Position numbers and translations under genes: made by a program. Source: Gemmatimonadota bacterium (GTDB lineage: Bacteria > Gemmatimonadota > Gemmatimonadetes > Gemmatimonadales > GWC2-71-9). Taken from it: a stretch of 64,000 nucleotides of DNA. Location of the stretch: contig JADJPD010000003.1 of assembly GCA_016713435.1 (NCBI GenBank), forward strand, positions 679,782 through 743,781, in the 5' to 3' direction. How positions within the stretch are numbered: position 1 is the stretch's first letter; each line of letters opens with the position of its first letter. Below are positions 48,066-59,581 of the stretch, one piece after another. The notes beneath the pieces are model-generated. The model was not told the origin of the DNA. It ran no database searches and worked only from the letters and a program-made list of their open reading frames with translations.

Positions 48066-48231
48066 CTCGATCGCCGGGGGCCGGGTGAGGAGGAGGGGCA
48101 GGGGGCAGAGGGCGCGTAGCTGCAGCCGCCTGCGAACCAACCCACCCTACCCGCAGCTCCAGCGCCCGGCGCCCCCTGCCCCTCCGACGAACCCGGCCCA
48201 GCGCACGAACGCGCGCAAGCGCGCGCGGCCG
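48066..48231. repeat. Long dispersed repeat, copy 1
   Basis: About 166 bp, beginning CTCGATCGCCGGGG and ending in the GCGCGC-rich run before a degenerate GGCCGG palindrome (48227-48243). Nearly identical to copy 2 at 48258 and similar to copy 3 at 51721. No coding content that makes sense. Confidence 0.75.
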
Positions 48232-48257
48232 GGTATCCGGGCGCAGGATGATCACCC

Positions 48258-48420
48258 CTCGATCGCCGGGGGCCGAGTGAGGAGGAGGGGCAGGGGGCAG
48301 AGGGCGCGTAGCTGCAGCCGCCTGCGAACCAACCCACCTTTCTGGCAGCTCCAGCGTCCCGGCGCCCCCTGCCCCTCCGACGAACCCGGCCCAGCGCACC
48401 AACGCGCGCAAGCGCGCGCG
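48258..48420. repeat. Long dispersed repeat, copy 2
   Basis: About 163 bp, in direct orientation 192 bp from copy 1. It runs straight into the GGCCGG palindrome at 48420. Differences from copy 1 are few, mostly near the middle (TTTCTGGC for TACCCGC). Confidence 0.75.
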
Positions 48421-48437
48421 GCCGGATGTATCCGGCC
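48420..48437. repeat. REP-like palindrome 1
   Basis: GGCCGGATGTATCCGGCC, extended by GC on each side. It ends the long repeat and its right flank GCTACG gives the TAG stop of the minus-strand gene at 48439. Confidence 0.8.
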
Positions 48438-48438
48438 G

Positions 48439-48738
48439 CTACGTACGTGGAGCCCGGAGCTCGCCGAGGCCGACGAGCAGCCGCCAGATGCCGAAGAGGC
48501 CGAGTGCGCCCGCGAGTCCCGCCGCGAGCACGCCCGGCCGTGCCACCACCCCCGCGGCCACGATGGCTACCAGCCCCACCGCGACCTCATTGACCCCCAC
48601 CCAGAACCGGCAGCTCCGCCCAAACTCCCGCGCCCGCGCCTCCGCCGCCTCCCCCTCGTCCGCCGCCCGCGCCGCCGCGAGCACCGCCCCCACCGTCGGG
48701 GCGTGCGAGGGCGCCGAGGCCGTGACGCCTCGCGACAT
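48439..48738 (-). CDS. Small two-helix membrane protein
   Basis: 99 residues from ATG 48738. A soluble N-terminal part (APTVGAVLAAARAADEGEAA, EARAREFGRSCRFWVGVNEV) then two hydrophobic helices (AVGLVAIVAAGVVARPGVLA and AGLAGALGLFGIWRLLVGLG). The TAG stop comes from the flank of the REP-like palindrome at 48420, so the present C-terminus was set by the repeat. A start 15 codons upstream is possible. Function unknown. Confidence 0.65.
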   Translation of the reverse strand: MSRGVTASAPSHAPTVGAVLAAARAADEGEAAEARAREFGRSCRFWVGVNEVAVGLVAIVAAGVVARPGVLAAGLAGALGLFGIWRLLVGLGELRAPRT

Positions 48739-48900
48739 GGGTTCTTCGGTCAATGCGGTGCTCCAGGGGAAGGGCGCTGGCACACCCAGGGGGTTTCCCG
48801 CCGCCTAACTGTTGCACCGCAGCCCCGTTTTGTCCACTGGGGACACCTCCACGCCGTCTGACGCTGGTGTGACACTCCACCGCACTGACTATTTTCCGAC

Positions 48901-49390
48901 ATGCGCCTACACCTTCTCCTCGCCCTCGCCGCCGCCGCGCCCCGCTCGCCGCCCAGGCCCCCGCCACCCTGCCGGCGTTCCAGGTCGAAGACCAGTTCAA
49001 GCGGAAGCACACCGAGCAGGAATGGGCCGGCGCCCCCGTCGTGTTCCTGGTGACCAATCGCGAAGGCCGCACCTCCCTGATGCGCTGGTACCAGGCCTTC
49101 CTCGGCTCGCCCCCCCGCCAGATCCGGTGGCCATGGCCGCCGACACCAAGGGCGCCCCCTTCTTCGTGAAGGGCGCCATCCGCGGCTCCATGCCGAAGGA
49201 CACCCTGCTCCCGATCCTCATTGACTACAGCGGCAAGCTCGCCCGCCCGCTCCGCGGCAGCGACACCCTCGCCGCCGTCTACTACGGCGCCGACGGCCGC
49301 CTCATCGCCCGCCGCCCCCTCCCCACCGGCACCGAGCCCGCGCCCGACGACGCCGCGCTCGTCACCGAGCTCCTCGGCGCCGCCCCCTGA
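48901..49390 (+). CDS. Secreted thioredoxin-fold-like protein
   Basis: About 162 residues. Start MRLHLLLALAAAA at 48901; the frame then shifts twice (near 48942 and 49125). Joined product: signal peptide, APATLPAFQVEDQFKRKHTE, GAPVVFLVTNREGRTSLMRW, DTKGAPFFVKGAIRGSMPKD, TLLPILIDYSGKLARPLRGS, DTLAAVYYGADGRLIARRPL. This matches the order of periplasmic thioredoxin-like proteins such as YtfJ, but the CxxC is absent. So a redox role is doubtful. Terminal part intact to TGA 49390. Confidence 0.65.
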
Positions 49391-49431
49391 CCGCGCTCCC
49401 CACGCAAGATCCCCTCACCCCACGTACGTAC

Positions 49432-49451
49432 GGGCCGGATATATCCGGCCC
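49432..49451. repeat. REP-like palindrome 2
   Basis: GGGCCGGATATATCCGGCCC. The flanking CTACG supplies the TAG stop of the minus-strand TetR gene at 49452. Confidence 0.8.
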
Positions 49452-49823
49452 CTACGATCTCACCCGCCGCAGGATCTCCGTCTCGTAGAACACCCGCAGC
49501 TCCGGAAACGCCTCGAACTCCTCCCGGTACCACCGGCTCATCGCCACCGCCTCCGGCCAGCGGAGCCGCGCCAGGAACAGCTCGTGGCTGTCGGCGCCCC
49601 GCACCAGCTCGAGGATCGTCGTCCGCACCACCTCGCGGAACAGCTCCGCCTTGTCGGGGAAGTAGCGCCGGAACGTCTTCGGCGACACCTCCGCCACCCG
49701 GGCGATGGCCGAGAGCCGTGCCCCCTGGAAGCCGCGTTCCACGAACTCCGAGAGTGCCGCCGCGAGGATCCGTTCCCCCCGCGCATCAATGGCCCGCGCG
49801 GGGCCGCGTGTCGAGATCGTCAT
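49452..49823 (-). CDS. TetR-family regulator, short form
   Basis: 123 residues from ATG 49823. N-terminal TetR helix-turn-helix: RGERILAAALSEFVERGFQG, ARLSAIARVAEVSPKTFRRY, FPDKAELFREVVRTTILELV. The ligand domain is reduced to ELFLARLRWPEAVAMSRWYR...LRVFYETEILRRVRS. Ordinary TetR proteins are near 190 residues. Its stop is provided by the palindrome next to it, suggesting that the element truncated the gene. An upstream frame continuing to 51434 is antisense to the sigma-54 gene and rejected. Confidence 0.8.
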   Translation of the reverse strand: MTISTRGPARAIDARGERILAAALSEFVERGFQGARLSAIARVAEVSPKTFRRYFPDKAELFREVVRTTILELVRGADSHELFLARLRWPEAVAMSRWYREEFEAFPELRVFYETEILRRVRS

Positions 49824-50036
49824 GGCCGGGGGAAAGGCAAGCCACGGACCACCGCCGCCATCCCCCGCCGCCGCCCAACGCCCCACCGGCCCCGCCGTCC
49901 CAACTCCCCCCCGCGCAACGACTTCCCCCACCGCCCGGTTGTCAGGCACCCCTGAATCCCGGGCTTGCCCCTCCCCGTACCGGCCACGACATTCAGCAAC
50001 CCCGCGAAATCTCGCACCCCCTCCGCGAGGCGTCCC

Positions 50037-51648
<1,612 letters not shown>

Positions 51649-51670
51649 CCCGCACGAACGCGCTTCGCGC

Positions 51671-51688
51671 GGCCGGATGTATCCGGCC
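51671..51688. repeat. REP-like palindrome 3
   Basis: GGCCGGATGTATCCGGCC with GCTACGG on the right. It lies 22 bp after the sigma-54 gene and 32 bp before the third long repeat. Confidence 0.8.
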
Positions 51689-51720
51689 GCTACGGACGCG
51701 CACGAATCCCACTGTGCTCC

Positions 51721-51867
51721 CTCGATGGCCGGGGGGCTGAGGAGGAGGGGTGGGGGGCAGAGGGCGCGTAGCTGCAGCCGCCTGCGAACCAACCCACCCC
51801 CACCCGCAGCTCCCGCGCCCGGCGCCCCCACCCCTCCGACGAAGCCGAGCCAGCGCACGATCAACGC
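51721..51867. repeat. Long dispersed repeat, copy 3
   Basis: About 147 bp, similar to the copies at 48066 and 48258 over the GGAGGAGGGG ... GCGCGTAGCTGCAGCCGCC core but more diverged and shorter. The remaining stretch to 52091 is C-rich and gene-free. Confidence 0.7.
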
Positions 51868-52091
51868 ACGGCCACCGCGATCGCGGGATTTCACGATCGC
51901 ACGATATCCCGTGACGATTCCCTCGCGACCCCACCCGCCCACCCGCCCTCCTGCCCAAACAAGCCCAACCGCCTAACCGCATCCCCTCCAAAGCCTTACC
52001 GACCCCCGCCCCACCCGACGGGTCAGCAGCCGCCCGCGTGGCCCCGCCGTTGCCTTCTCTCCGGCCGAACCCAAACCGGAGTGAAGCTCCA

Positions 52092-53108
52092 ATGCACCGC
52101 ACCCGTCGCATCGCCATCGCCGCCCTGGTCCTCACGGCCTCCGCCGGCATCATCGCCTGGAAGGGCCTCGGCCACTCGGGCAGCAAGGACACCATTGTGG
52201 TGTCAGGCACCGTCGAATCCATCGAGGCCGATCTCGGCTTCGAACAGTCCGGCCGCCTCGCCACCATTGCCGTGCGCGAGGGCGCCGTGGTGGACTCCGG
52301 CACCATCCTCGCCGCCCTCGACCAGGCCGAGCTGGGCGCCGAGCGCGACGCCGCCGCCGCTGACCTGGCCGGCGCCGAGGCGATGCTCGCCGAGTACCTC
52401 GCGGGCAGCCGGGTGGAGGAAATCGCCCGGGCGAAGGCGCTCCTCTCCGTGGCCACCAACCGCCGCGACGCCGCCCGTCGCGACCGCGACCGCCTCGCCG
52501 AGCTCGCCCGCCAGGCCCTGATCAGCAAGCAGGAATTCGATCACGCCGAGACCAGCCTCGACGTCGCCGAGGGCGAGCGCGCCAAGGCGGAGGAAGAGCT
52601 GCGCCTGCTGCAGGCCGGCACCCGTCCCGAGCGCATCGCCCAGCAGCGCTCGGCGGCTGCGCGCGCCCGCGCCGCGCTGGAGCGCATCGACGCGCGGCTC
52701 GCCGAGTCCGAGGTCATCGCGCCGTTCGGCGGCACCGTCACCGTCCGCCACCGCGAACCCGGCGAGGCCGTGGCCCCCGGCGATGCCATCCTCACCCTGC
52801 AGGACCTGTCGGATCGCTGGGTCCGTGTCTACGTCCCCGGCGACGAGGTGGGCAAGCTGTCGATCGGCCAGTGCGCCGAGATCCGCGCCGATGCCTTCGC
52901 CGAGCGCAGCTACGAGGGCATCATCGCCCACATCGCGAGCGTGGCGGAGTTCACCCCGCGGAACGTGCAGGCCACCAAGGACCGCGTGCGCCTGGTGTAC
53001 GAGGTGCGCGTGCGCATCACCGGCGACGCGTCGGTGGACCTCAAGCCCGGCCTCCCCGCCGACGTCACCTTCGCGCCCTCGTGCGGTGCCGTGCAGGAGA
53101 GCCGCTGA
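52092..53108 (+). CDS. HlyD-type membrane fusion protein of an ABC exporter
   Basis: 338 residues, intact. One N-terminal membrane anchor (IAIAALVLTASAGIIAWKGL). Lipoyl half-motif VSGTVESIEADLGFEQSGRL, coiled-coil hairpin (DLAGAEAMLAEYLAG ... RDRDRLAELARQALISKQEF, ... RIAQQRSAAARARAALERID), second half SEVIAPFGGTVTVRHREPGE, then the beta-barrel WVRVYVPGDEVGKLSIGQCA. First gene of a compact exporter operon with two ATPases, two permeases and TolC, the YbhG position. Its TGA overlaps the next ATG as TGATG. Spans the periplasm. Confidence 0.9.
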   Translation: MHRTRRIAIAALVLTASAGIIAWKGLGHSGSKDTIVVSGTVESIEADLGFEQSGRLATIAVREGAVVDSGTILAALDQAELGAERDAAAADLAGAEAMLAEYLAGSRVEEIARAKALLSVATNRRDAARRDRDRLAELARQALISKQEFDHAETSLDVAEGERAKAEEELRLLQAGTRPERIAQQRSAAARARAALERIDARLAESEVIAPFGGTVTVRHREPGEAVAPGDAILTLQDLSDRWVRVYVPGDEVGKLSIGQCAEIRADAFAERSYEGIIAHIASVAEFTPRNVQATKDRVRLVYEVRVRITGDASVDLKPGLPADVTFAPSCGAVQESR

Positions 53109-54050
53109 TGCGCCGCGAGTCCACCTACACCGCCATCGACCCGCTGGTGCGGCTCGACGGCCTGGGCCACGCCTTCGGCAGCGTCACGGCCCTGGATGAT
53201 CTCTCGTTCGACGTCCTCCCCGGCGAGCTCTTCGGCGTGGTGGGCCCGGACGGCGCCGGCAAGACCACGCTGCTCCGCATCCTCGCCGGCATCCTCCGCC
53301 CCATGCAGGGCGACGCCGAGGTGAGCGGCATCAGCGTGCGGCGCGATCCGGAGGGCGTGAAGCACCGCATCGCCTACATGTCGCAGCGTTTCGGGCTGTA
53401 TGCGGACCTGACCGTGCGCGAGAACATCGAGTTCTACGCCACGCTGTACCAGGTGCCGCCCGCGGCGCGCGAGGAGCGGATCGCTCGGCTCTGGGAGTTC
53501 AGCAACCTGGGCCAGTTCCAGGACCGCCTCGCGGGGAAGCTCTCGGGCGGCATGAAGCAGAAGCTCTCGCTCTGCTGCGCCCTGATTCACGAGCCCGAGG
53601 TGCTGCTCCTCGACGAGCCCACCTTCGGCGTGGACCCGATCAGCCAGCGCCAGCTCTGGCTCATCGTGCACGAGATGGTCGGGCGCGGCGTCACCGCCGT
53701 GGTCTCCACCGCCTACCTCGACGAGGCCGAGCGCTGCGATCGCGTGGCGATGCTCGCCAACGGGCGGCTCGCCGCGCTCGACACGCCGCCCGCGCTCCAG
53801 GCCCGGCTCAGCGGCCGCCTGCTGGCCTTCGAGACCGCGCAGTCCCGCGAGGGCGCCGAGCTGCTGCAGGGGAACCCGCTGGTGCGGAGCGCCGCCGCCT
53901 TCGGCGAGAGCTTGCACGTGACCCTCGAGTCGGCCGACGCCGGCCCCTCGCTCGCCATGCTCCTGGCGTCGAGCGGCGTGGAAGTGAGCAGCGTGGCGCC
54001 GCTCGGCGCCTCACTCGAGGACGTGTTCATTGACCTGACGAGCGTGGCCC

Positions 54051-54061
<11 letters not shown>
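53108..54061 (+). CDS. ABC transporter ATPase (YbhF N-half type)
   Basis: 317 residues. Walker A GPDGAGKTT, Q-loop YMSQRFGLYADLTV, signature LSGGMKQK, Walker B VLLLDEPTFGVDP, switch region AVVSTAYLDEAERCDRVAML. The GPDGAGK form and the YMSQRFGLY segment are as in the first half of fused YbhF. It pairs with the next ATPase, whose start lies 11 bp inside this gene. Provides energy for the exporter. Confidence 0.93.
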
Positions 54062-54994
<933 letters not shown>

Positions 54995-54998
<4 letters not shown>

Positions 54999-56133
54999 GC
55001 CACGTCACCAGCAGGCGTTTCAACGCCACGCGCATGCTTGCCATTGCCAAGAAAGAGTGGCTGCAGATCCGGCGGGACGGCCGGAGCCTCGGGCTCGCCT
55101 TCCTGCTGCCGGCGATGCTGCTCTACCTCTTCGGCGTCGCCATCACCACCGACGTCGAGGACATCCGCCTCGTGGTCCTGGACCACGATCACTCGGCTGA
55201 GTCCCGCTCCCTGGTGGATGCGTTCGTGCAGTCGGGCTACTTCCTGCTCGAGAGCCGCCTCGACCGCCTGGAGCAGGCCGAGGACAAGATCCTCCGCGGC
55301 GACGCGCGCATCGCGCTGGTGATCCCCGAGCGCTTTGCCGCCGACCTCAAGGCCGGCCGCCCCGCGCCCATCGAGCTGCTCCTCGACGGCGCCGACGCCA
55401 GCACCGCCACCGTGGCCCGCGGCTACGCCGACGCCATCGCCCGGAGCTTCAGCGACAAGGTGCTGCTCTCCGGCCGCCACCTGGCGCCGCCCGTGACCGC
55501 CGAGACCCGCGTCTGGTTCAACGAGACGCTGGACTCGACGGCCAAGGTGGTGCCCGGCCTCATCGCCGTGATCATGTCCATCATCTCAGCCATGCTCACC
55601 AGCCTGACCATCGCGCGGGAGTGGGAGCGCGGCACCATGGAGCAGCTCGCGGCCACGCCCGTGGGCCGCGCCGAGCTCGTCTTCGGCAAGCTGCTCCCGT
55701 ACCTGGGCATCGCCCTCATTGACGTGGCGATGTCGCTGGCCTGCTGCGTGTACCTGTTCGACGTGCCGTTCCGCGGCAGCCTCGTGCTCTTCGCCTTTGC
55801 GAGCCTGGTGTTCCTGGGCGTGGTGCTGGCGCTCGGCATCTTCCTCAGTGCCACCCTCAAGGCGCAGCTCCTCGCCGTGCAGGCGTCGATCTTCGCCACC
55901 TACATGCCGGCGCTGCTCCTGTCGGGGTTCTTCTACTCGCTGCAGAGCATGCCGGTCGCGCTGCAGCTCATCAGCCGGGCCATCCCGGCACGCTACTTCG
56001 TGGAGATCACGCGGGGGTGTTCCTGCGCGGCATCGGCCTCGAGGTGATCTGGGCGCCGCTCCTTGGCCTCGGGATCTTCGCCACCGTGATGGTGACACTC
56101 ACCATCCGCACCTTCCGGAAGGAGCTCGCCTGA
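54995..56133 (+). CDS. ABC-2 permease (YbhS/YhhJ type)
   Basis: About 379 residues with one indel in a G run near 56016. N-terminal helix FLLPAMLLYLFGVAI, extracytoplasmic domain (VLDHDHSAESRSLVDAFVQS, RIALVIPERFAADLKAG), then five helices from LIAVIMSIISAMLTSLTIAR; ABC-2 motif REWERGTMEQLAATPVGRAE. After the break: VFLRGIGLEVIWAPLLGLGI ... RTFRKELA. TGA 56131-56133 overlaps the next ATG. Forms the exporter channel with the following gene. Confidence 0.9.
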
Positions 56134-57248
56134 TGTCGCGCCTCTCGCCCATCCGCCTGTGGCAGCTGGTCAAGAAGGAGTGCAAGCAGCTCCTTCGCGA
56201 CCCCAAGGCCAAGCCCATCCTGCTCGTGTCGCCGGTGCTGCAGTTCATCCTGCTGGCCTACGCCAGCACCAGCGACGTGGAGCACATCCGCACCGTGGTG
56301 CTGGACCAGGACCTGAGCCGCGACAGTCGCGCCATCGTCGCCGCCTACGAGGCCACCGGCTACTTCGACGTGCAGGGCACCGTCACCGCGCCCGAGCAGA
56401 TCGTCGCCACCCTGGACCGGGGCGAGGCCGTGGTGGGCCTAATCATCCCCGCGCACTTCGAGCGGGACCTGCGCTCCGGGAAGGGCGCCGCGGTGCAGGC
56501 GCTCATTGATGGCAGCGACGCCTCCGTGGCCACCGTGGCGCAGAGCTACGTGGGCCAGGTGGCCGAGCGCTTCGGGGCGCGCACCATGAACGTGGTGCGG
56601 CCCGGTGGCATCGAGCTCCGCGCGCGCGCGTGGTTCAACCCGAGCCTCGAGAGCCGGCTCTTCAACGTCCCCGCCATCCTGGGCACGCTGATCTTCACCA
56701 CCTGCCTCATGCTCACCACCATGACGCTCGTCCGCGAGCGCGAGGTGGGGACGCTGGACCAGCTGCTCGTGAGCCCCATCAAGGCCAGCGAGATCATGAT
56801 CGGCAAGATGGCGCCGATCTTCGCGGTGGGCCTCTTCCACCTGGCGCTCTTCGCGGCGATCACCCGCTGGCACTTCCACATCCCCTTCCGGGGCACGGTG
56901 GCGGCGCTGCTGGTGGCGTCCGCGCTCTTCCTCCTCGCCGCGCTCGCCATGGGCCTCATGATCTCGGCCGTGAGCAGCACGCAGCAGGAGGCGTTCATGC
57001 TGATGATCCTCGCCATGCTGCCCGCCATGGTGCTGTCCGGGATGCTCTCGCCGGTGGAGAACATGCCGGTGGCGCTCCAGTGGGCCACGCTGGGCAACCC
57101 GATCCGCCATTTCCTGGTGATCCTGCGCGGCGTCTACCTGAGGGGCACGGGGCTCCGCGAGCTCTGGCCCCAGTTCCTCGCCATGGCGCTCACGTTAAGC
57201 GCCGCCCTGACCTTTGCGACCAACCGCTTCCGGCGCTCGATCGCCTGA
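56133..57248 (+). CDS. ABC-2 permease (YbhR/YhhJ type)
   Basis: 371 residues, intact, homologous to the preceding permease. N-terminal helix ILLVSPVLQFILLAYA, exposed domain (VVLDQDLSRDSRAIVAAYEA, AVVGLIIPAHFERDLRSGKG), helices from LGTLIFTTCLMLTTMTLVRE; motif REREVGTLDQLLVSPIKASE; LMILAMLPAMVLSGMLSPVE. The codon pair TTA-AGC at 57195, odd in this GC-rich gene, may be a miscall of CTG-AGC. Confidence 0.92.
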   Translation: MSRLSPIRLWQLVKKECKQLLRDPKAKPILLVSPVLQFILLAYASTSDVEHIRTVVLDQDLSRDSRAIVAAYEATGYFDVQGTVTAPEQIVATLDRGEAVVGLIIPAHFERDLRSGKGAAVQALIDGSDASVATVAQSYVGQVAERFGARTMNVVRPGGIELRARAWFNPSLESRLFNVPAILGTLIFTTCLMLTTMTLVREREVGTLDQLLVSPIKASEIMIGKMAPIFAVGLFHLALFAAITRWHFHIPFRGTVAALLVASALFLLAALAMGLMISAVSSTQQEAFMLMILAMLPAMVLSGMLSPVENMPVALQWATLGNPIRHFLVILRGVYLRGTGLRELWPQFLAMALTLSAALTFATNRFRRSIA

Positions 57249-57277
57249 AGCCCACGACGACGACTGGAGACCCGACC

Positions 57278-58618
57278 ATGACCGCCCGCTTCACCCGCCC
57301 GGCCGCCGCCGTTGCCGCCCTGGGCCTGATCCTGATCGCCGCGCCCGCGTGGGCGCAGCAGCCCGTCCGCTCCATGACGGACGCCCCCGCCGCCCCCATC
57401 TCCCTGGGCGACGCCGCCCGCCTCGCCGCCGGCCGCGCGCCGAGCGCCGTGGGTGCCCGCGCGCGCGCCGCGCAGGGCGATGCCCGCGTGGCGCAGGTCC
57501 GGAGCGAATTCCTGCCGCAGCTGGGCACCGAGGCCACCATGGATGGCGGCCCCGAGGCCACCGCGCTCCCCACGGGCACGTACCTCGGCGGCGCCCCGCG
57601 CATGGTGTCGGAGCGCACCGTGGACGTCCGCATGCAGGCCACCCAGCGCCTCTTCGACCTGCCCACCCTCCGCCGCCTCCGCGCCACCAGCACCGAGGCG
57701 GACGCCATCGCCTTCAGCGCCCTGGCCGCGGAGGAGCAGGCCGCCGGCCGCGGCGCGCTGGCCTACCTCGAGCTCCAGCGCGCCGACGCCCGCGTGGCCG
57801 CCCGCGTCGCCGACTCGGCGCTGGCCGCCGAGCTGCTCGGCATCGCCCGGCAGCAGCTCAACGCGGGGACGGCCATCGCGCTGGACGTGACGCGGGCCGA
57901 GTCGCAGCTGGCCAGCACCGTGTCGCAGCTCATCGCCGCGCGCAGCGCCCGCGCCCGGGCCGAGCTGGAGCTGCATCACGCCCTGGCGCTGCCCCTGGGC
58001 AGCGACCTGGTGCTCGCCGACTCGCTCCGCGCCCCCGGCGGCGACCTGACCGTGGACGAGCAGGCGGCCATCCAGACCGCCATGAACCGCCGCGGCGACC
58101 TGCTCTCCGCTAAGCACGCACGCCGAGGCCGCGCGGAAGGAGATCGGCGCGGTGAAGGCGGAGCGGCTCCCGGTGGTGCAGCTCTTCACCAGCGTGGCGA
58201 GCACCCAGGACGGCGTGTTCGACAACCGCGCCTACGGCATCTCCGTCAGCCTCAACCTGTTCGACGGCTTCCGCCGCGACTCGCGGGTGGCGGAGTACCG
58301 CGCGCGAGCGGGAGGCGGATGCGCAGTGGAAGGACCTCAAGCTGCGCATCGAGGTGGACGTGCGGGGGGCCCTGGTGGACCTGGCCGCCGCGCGGGAGCA
58401 GGTGGTGGCGGCCGACCTCCAGCTGCGGCTGGCGGAGCAGGAAGTGGAGCAGGCCCGCGAGCGCTTCCGCGCCGGCGTGGCTAAGCAACGCCGACGTGAT
58501 CCAGGCGTCGCTCACCCTCAACCACGCCCGCGACATCGTGGTGGACGCCCGCACCACCTGGCACCAGGCGCGCGTCCGGCTCGCCGCCGCACAGGGCACC
58601 GTGACCGAGATCCAGTAG
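57278..58618 (+). CDS. TolC-type outer membrane efflux protein
   Basis: About 446 residues. ATG 57278 after TGGAGA, signal peptide (AALGLILIAAPAWAQ). Two OEP repeats: ISLGDAARLAAGRAPSAVGA ... FLPQLGTEATMDG, RQQLNAGTAIALDVTRAESQ; second: AARKEIGAVKAERLPVVQLF, AYGISVSLNLFDGFRRDSRV, ... FRAGVASNADVIQASLTLNH. Frameshifts at 58110 and 58481, both at CTAAGC (apparent miscalls of CCAGC), and near 58305. 30 bp behind the last permease gene; closes the export path across the outer membrane. A strong terminator follows. Confidence 0.9.
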   Translation: MTARFTRPAAAVAALGLILIAAPAWAQQPVRSMTDAPAAPISLGDAARLAAGRAPSAVGARARAAQGDARVAQVRSEFLPQLGTEATMDGGPEATALPTGTYLGGAPRMVSERTVDVRMQATQRLFDLPTLRRLRATSTEADAIAFSALAAEEQAAGRGALAYLELQRADARVAARVADSALAAELLGIARQQLNAGTAIALDVTRAESQLASTVSQLIAARSARARAELELHHALALPLGSDLVLADSLRAPGGDLTVDEQAAIQTAMNRRGDLLSAKHARRGRAEGDRRGEGGAAPGGAALHQRGEHPGRRVRQPRLRHLRQPQPVRRLPPRLAGGGVPRASGRRMRSGRTSSCASRWTCGGPWWTWPPRGSRWWRPTSSCGWRSRKWSRPASASAPAWLSNADVIQASLTLNHARDIVVDARTTWHQARVRLAAAQGTVTEIQ

Positions 58619-58637
58619 CGCCGCACGGCGGCAACTC

Positions 58638-58673
58638 CGCCGCCCACCATCCCGGTCTCGATGGTGGGCGGCG
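58638..58673 (+). terminator. Hairpin terminator of the efflux operon
   Basis: 14-bp perfect stem (58638-58651 / 58660-58673) with an 8-nt loop, 20 bp after tolC-like gene. Confidence 0.8.
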
Positions 58674-58779
58674 CGTCGCCGGGGCGCCCCCCAACGCGGC
58701 CGGATGTTTCGCCGCTGCACCCTCCGCACCCCACCTCCCCCGCTGCAACCCCCGCCCCCCGGCCCCCGTCCGGTACGGC

Positions 58780-59549
58780 GTGCACCCCCTCCTCACCCTG
58801 CCCGTGCCACCGGCCACCCGCCTCCGCGCCCACGCGCACGACGGGGTCCACGTCTGCGTGCCCCTGGCGGGTGGCTTCAGCGAGTTCGACGGCCACGCCT
58901 GGCGTGACGTCCCCCCGGGCACCCTGCGCGTCTCCGCCGCCGCCAGGCACGACATCGATTTCGGCCAGCTCGGCGCCCGCTGCCTGCTGCTCACCCTCGA
59001 GCCCGGCCTGTCGCTTCCGGCCTTTGAGCGACTGGCGCGGCCCCGCTTCCTGCGTCCCGATCCCTGGCTCGGCCAGCTCACCGCGCGCCTGGACCGCGCC
59101 ACCCTCGGCGGGCCCGTCGCGAGCGTGGCGTTGCTGGACAGCCTCACCACCGAGTTGCTGGCCCAGCTTGGGCGCCGCCTCGACGGGCGCGAGGGCCCGC
59201 CACCGCCCTGGCTCCGCCGGGTGCACGAGCTGCTCGAGGACTCCGCCTACCGCGTGAGCGTGGCCCAGCTCGCGCGGGAGGCGGGCGTGCACCGCGTCCA
59301 CCTGGCGCGGGCGTTCCGGCGCACTGCGGCCTCCCGGTCACCGAGCGGGCCCGCGCGCTCCGGCTGGCGCACGCCGAGCGCCTGCTCCGCACCACGGCGG
59401 CCCCGCTCGCCGAGGTGGCGTACCGTGCGGGGTACGCGGACCAGAGCCACCTGACGCGCGCCGTGCGCGGCGCGTTCGGCGCCACCCCGCTGGCGCTCCG
59501 GCGCGGCACGTTACCTCCGTTCAAGACCCGGCGCGCCCCCGCCCCCTAG
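58780..59549 (+). CDS. AraC-family regulator with cupin-like sensor
   Basis: About 256 residues from GTG 58780. N-terminal cupin-like part: LRAHAHDGVHVCVPLAGGFS, HAWRDVPPGTLRVSAAARHD. C-terminal AraC HTH: AYRVSVAQLAREAGVHRVHL; indel near 59325; then PVTERARALRLAHAERLLRT, PLAEVAYRAGYADQSHLTRA, VRGAFGATPLALRRG. Ends at TAG 59547-59549. It probably controls the S41-peptidase gene 32 bp downstream or itself; effector unknown. Confidence 0.8.
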
Positions 59550-59581
59550 CTTCGGCGCACACCTGCCCCCGAGGACGCCCG

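Noticed and set aside
46766..48337. 523-codon minus-strand frame
   Set aside because: It is antisense to the helical gene at 47267 and runs through the dispersed repeats and the strong terminator.
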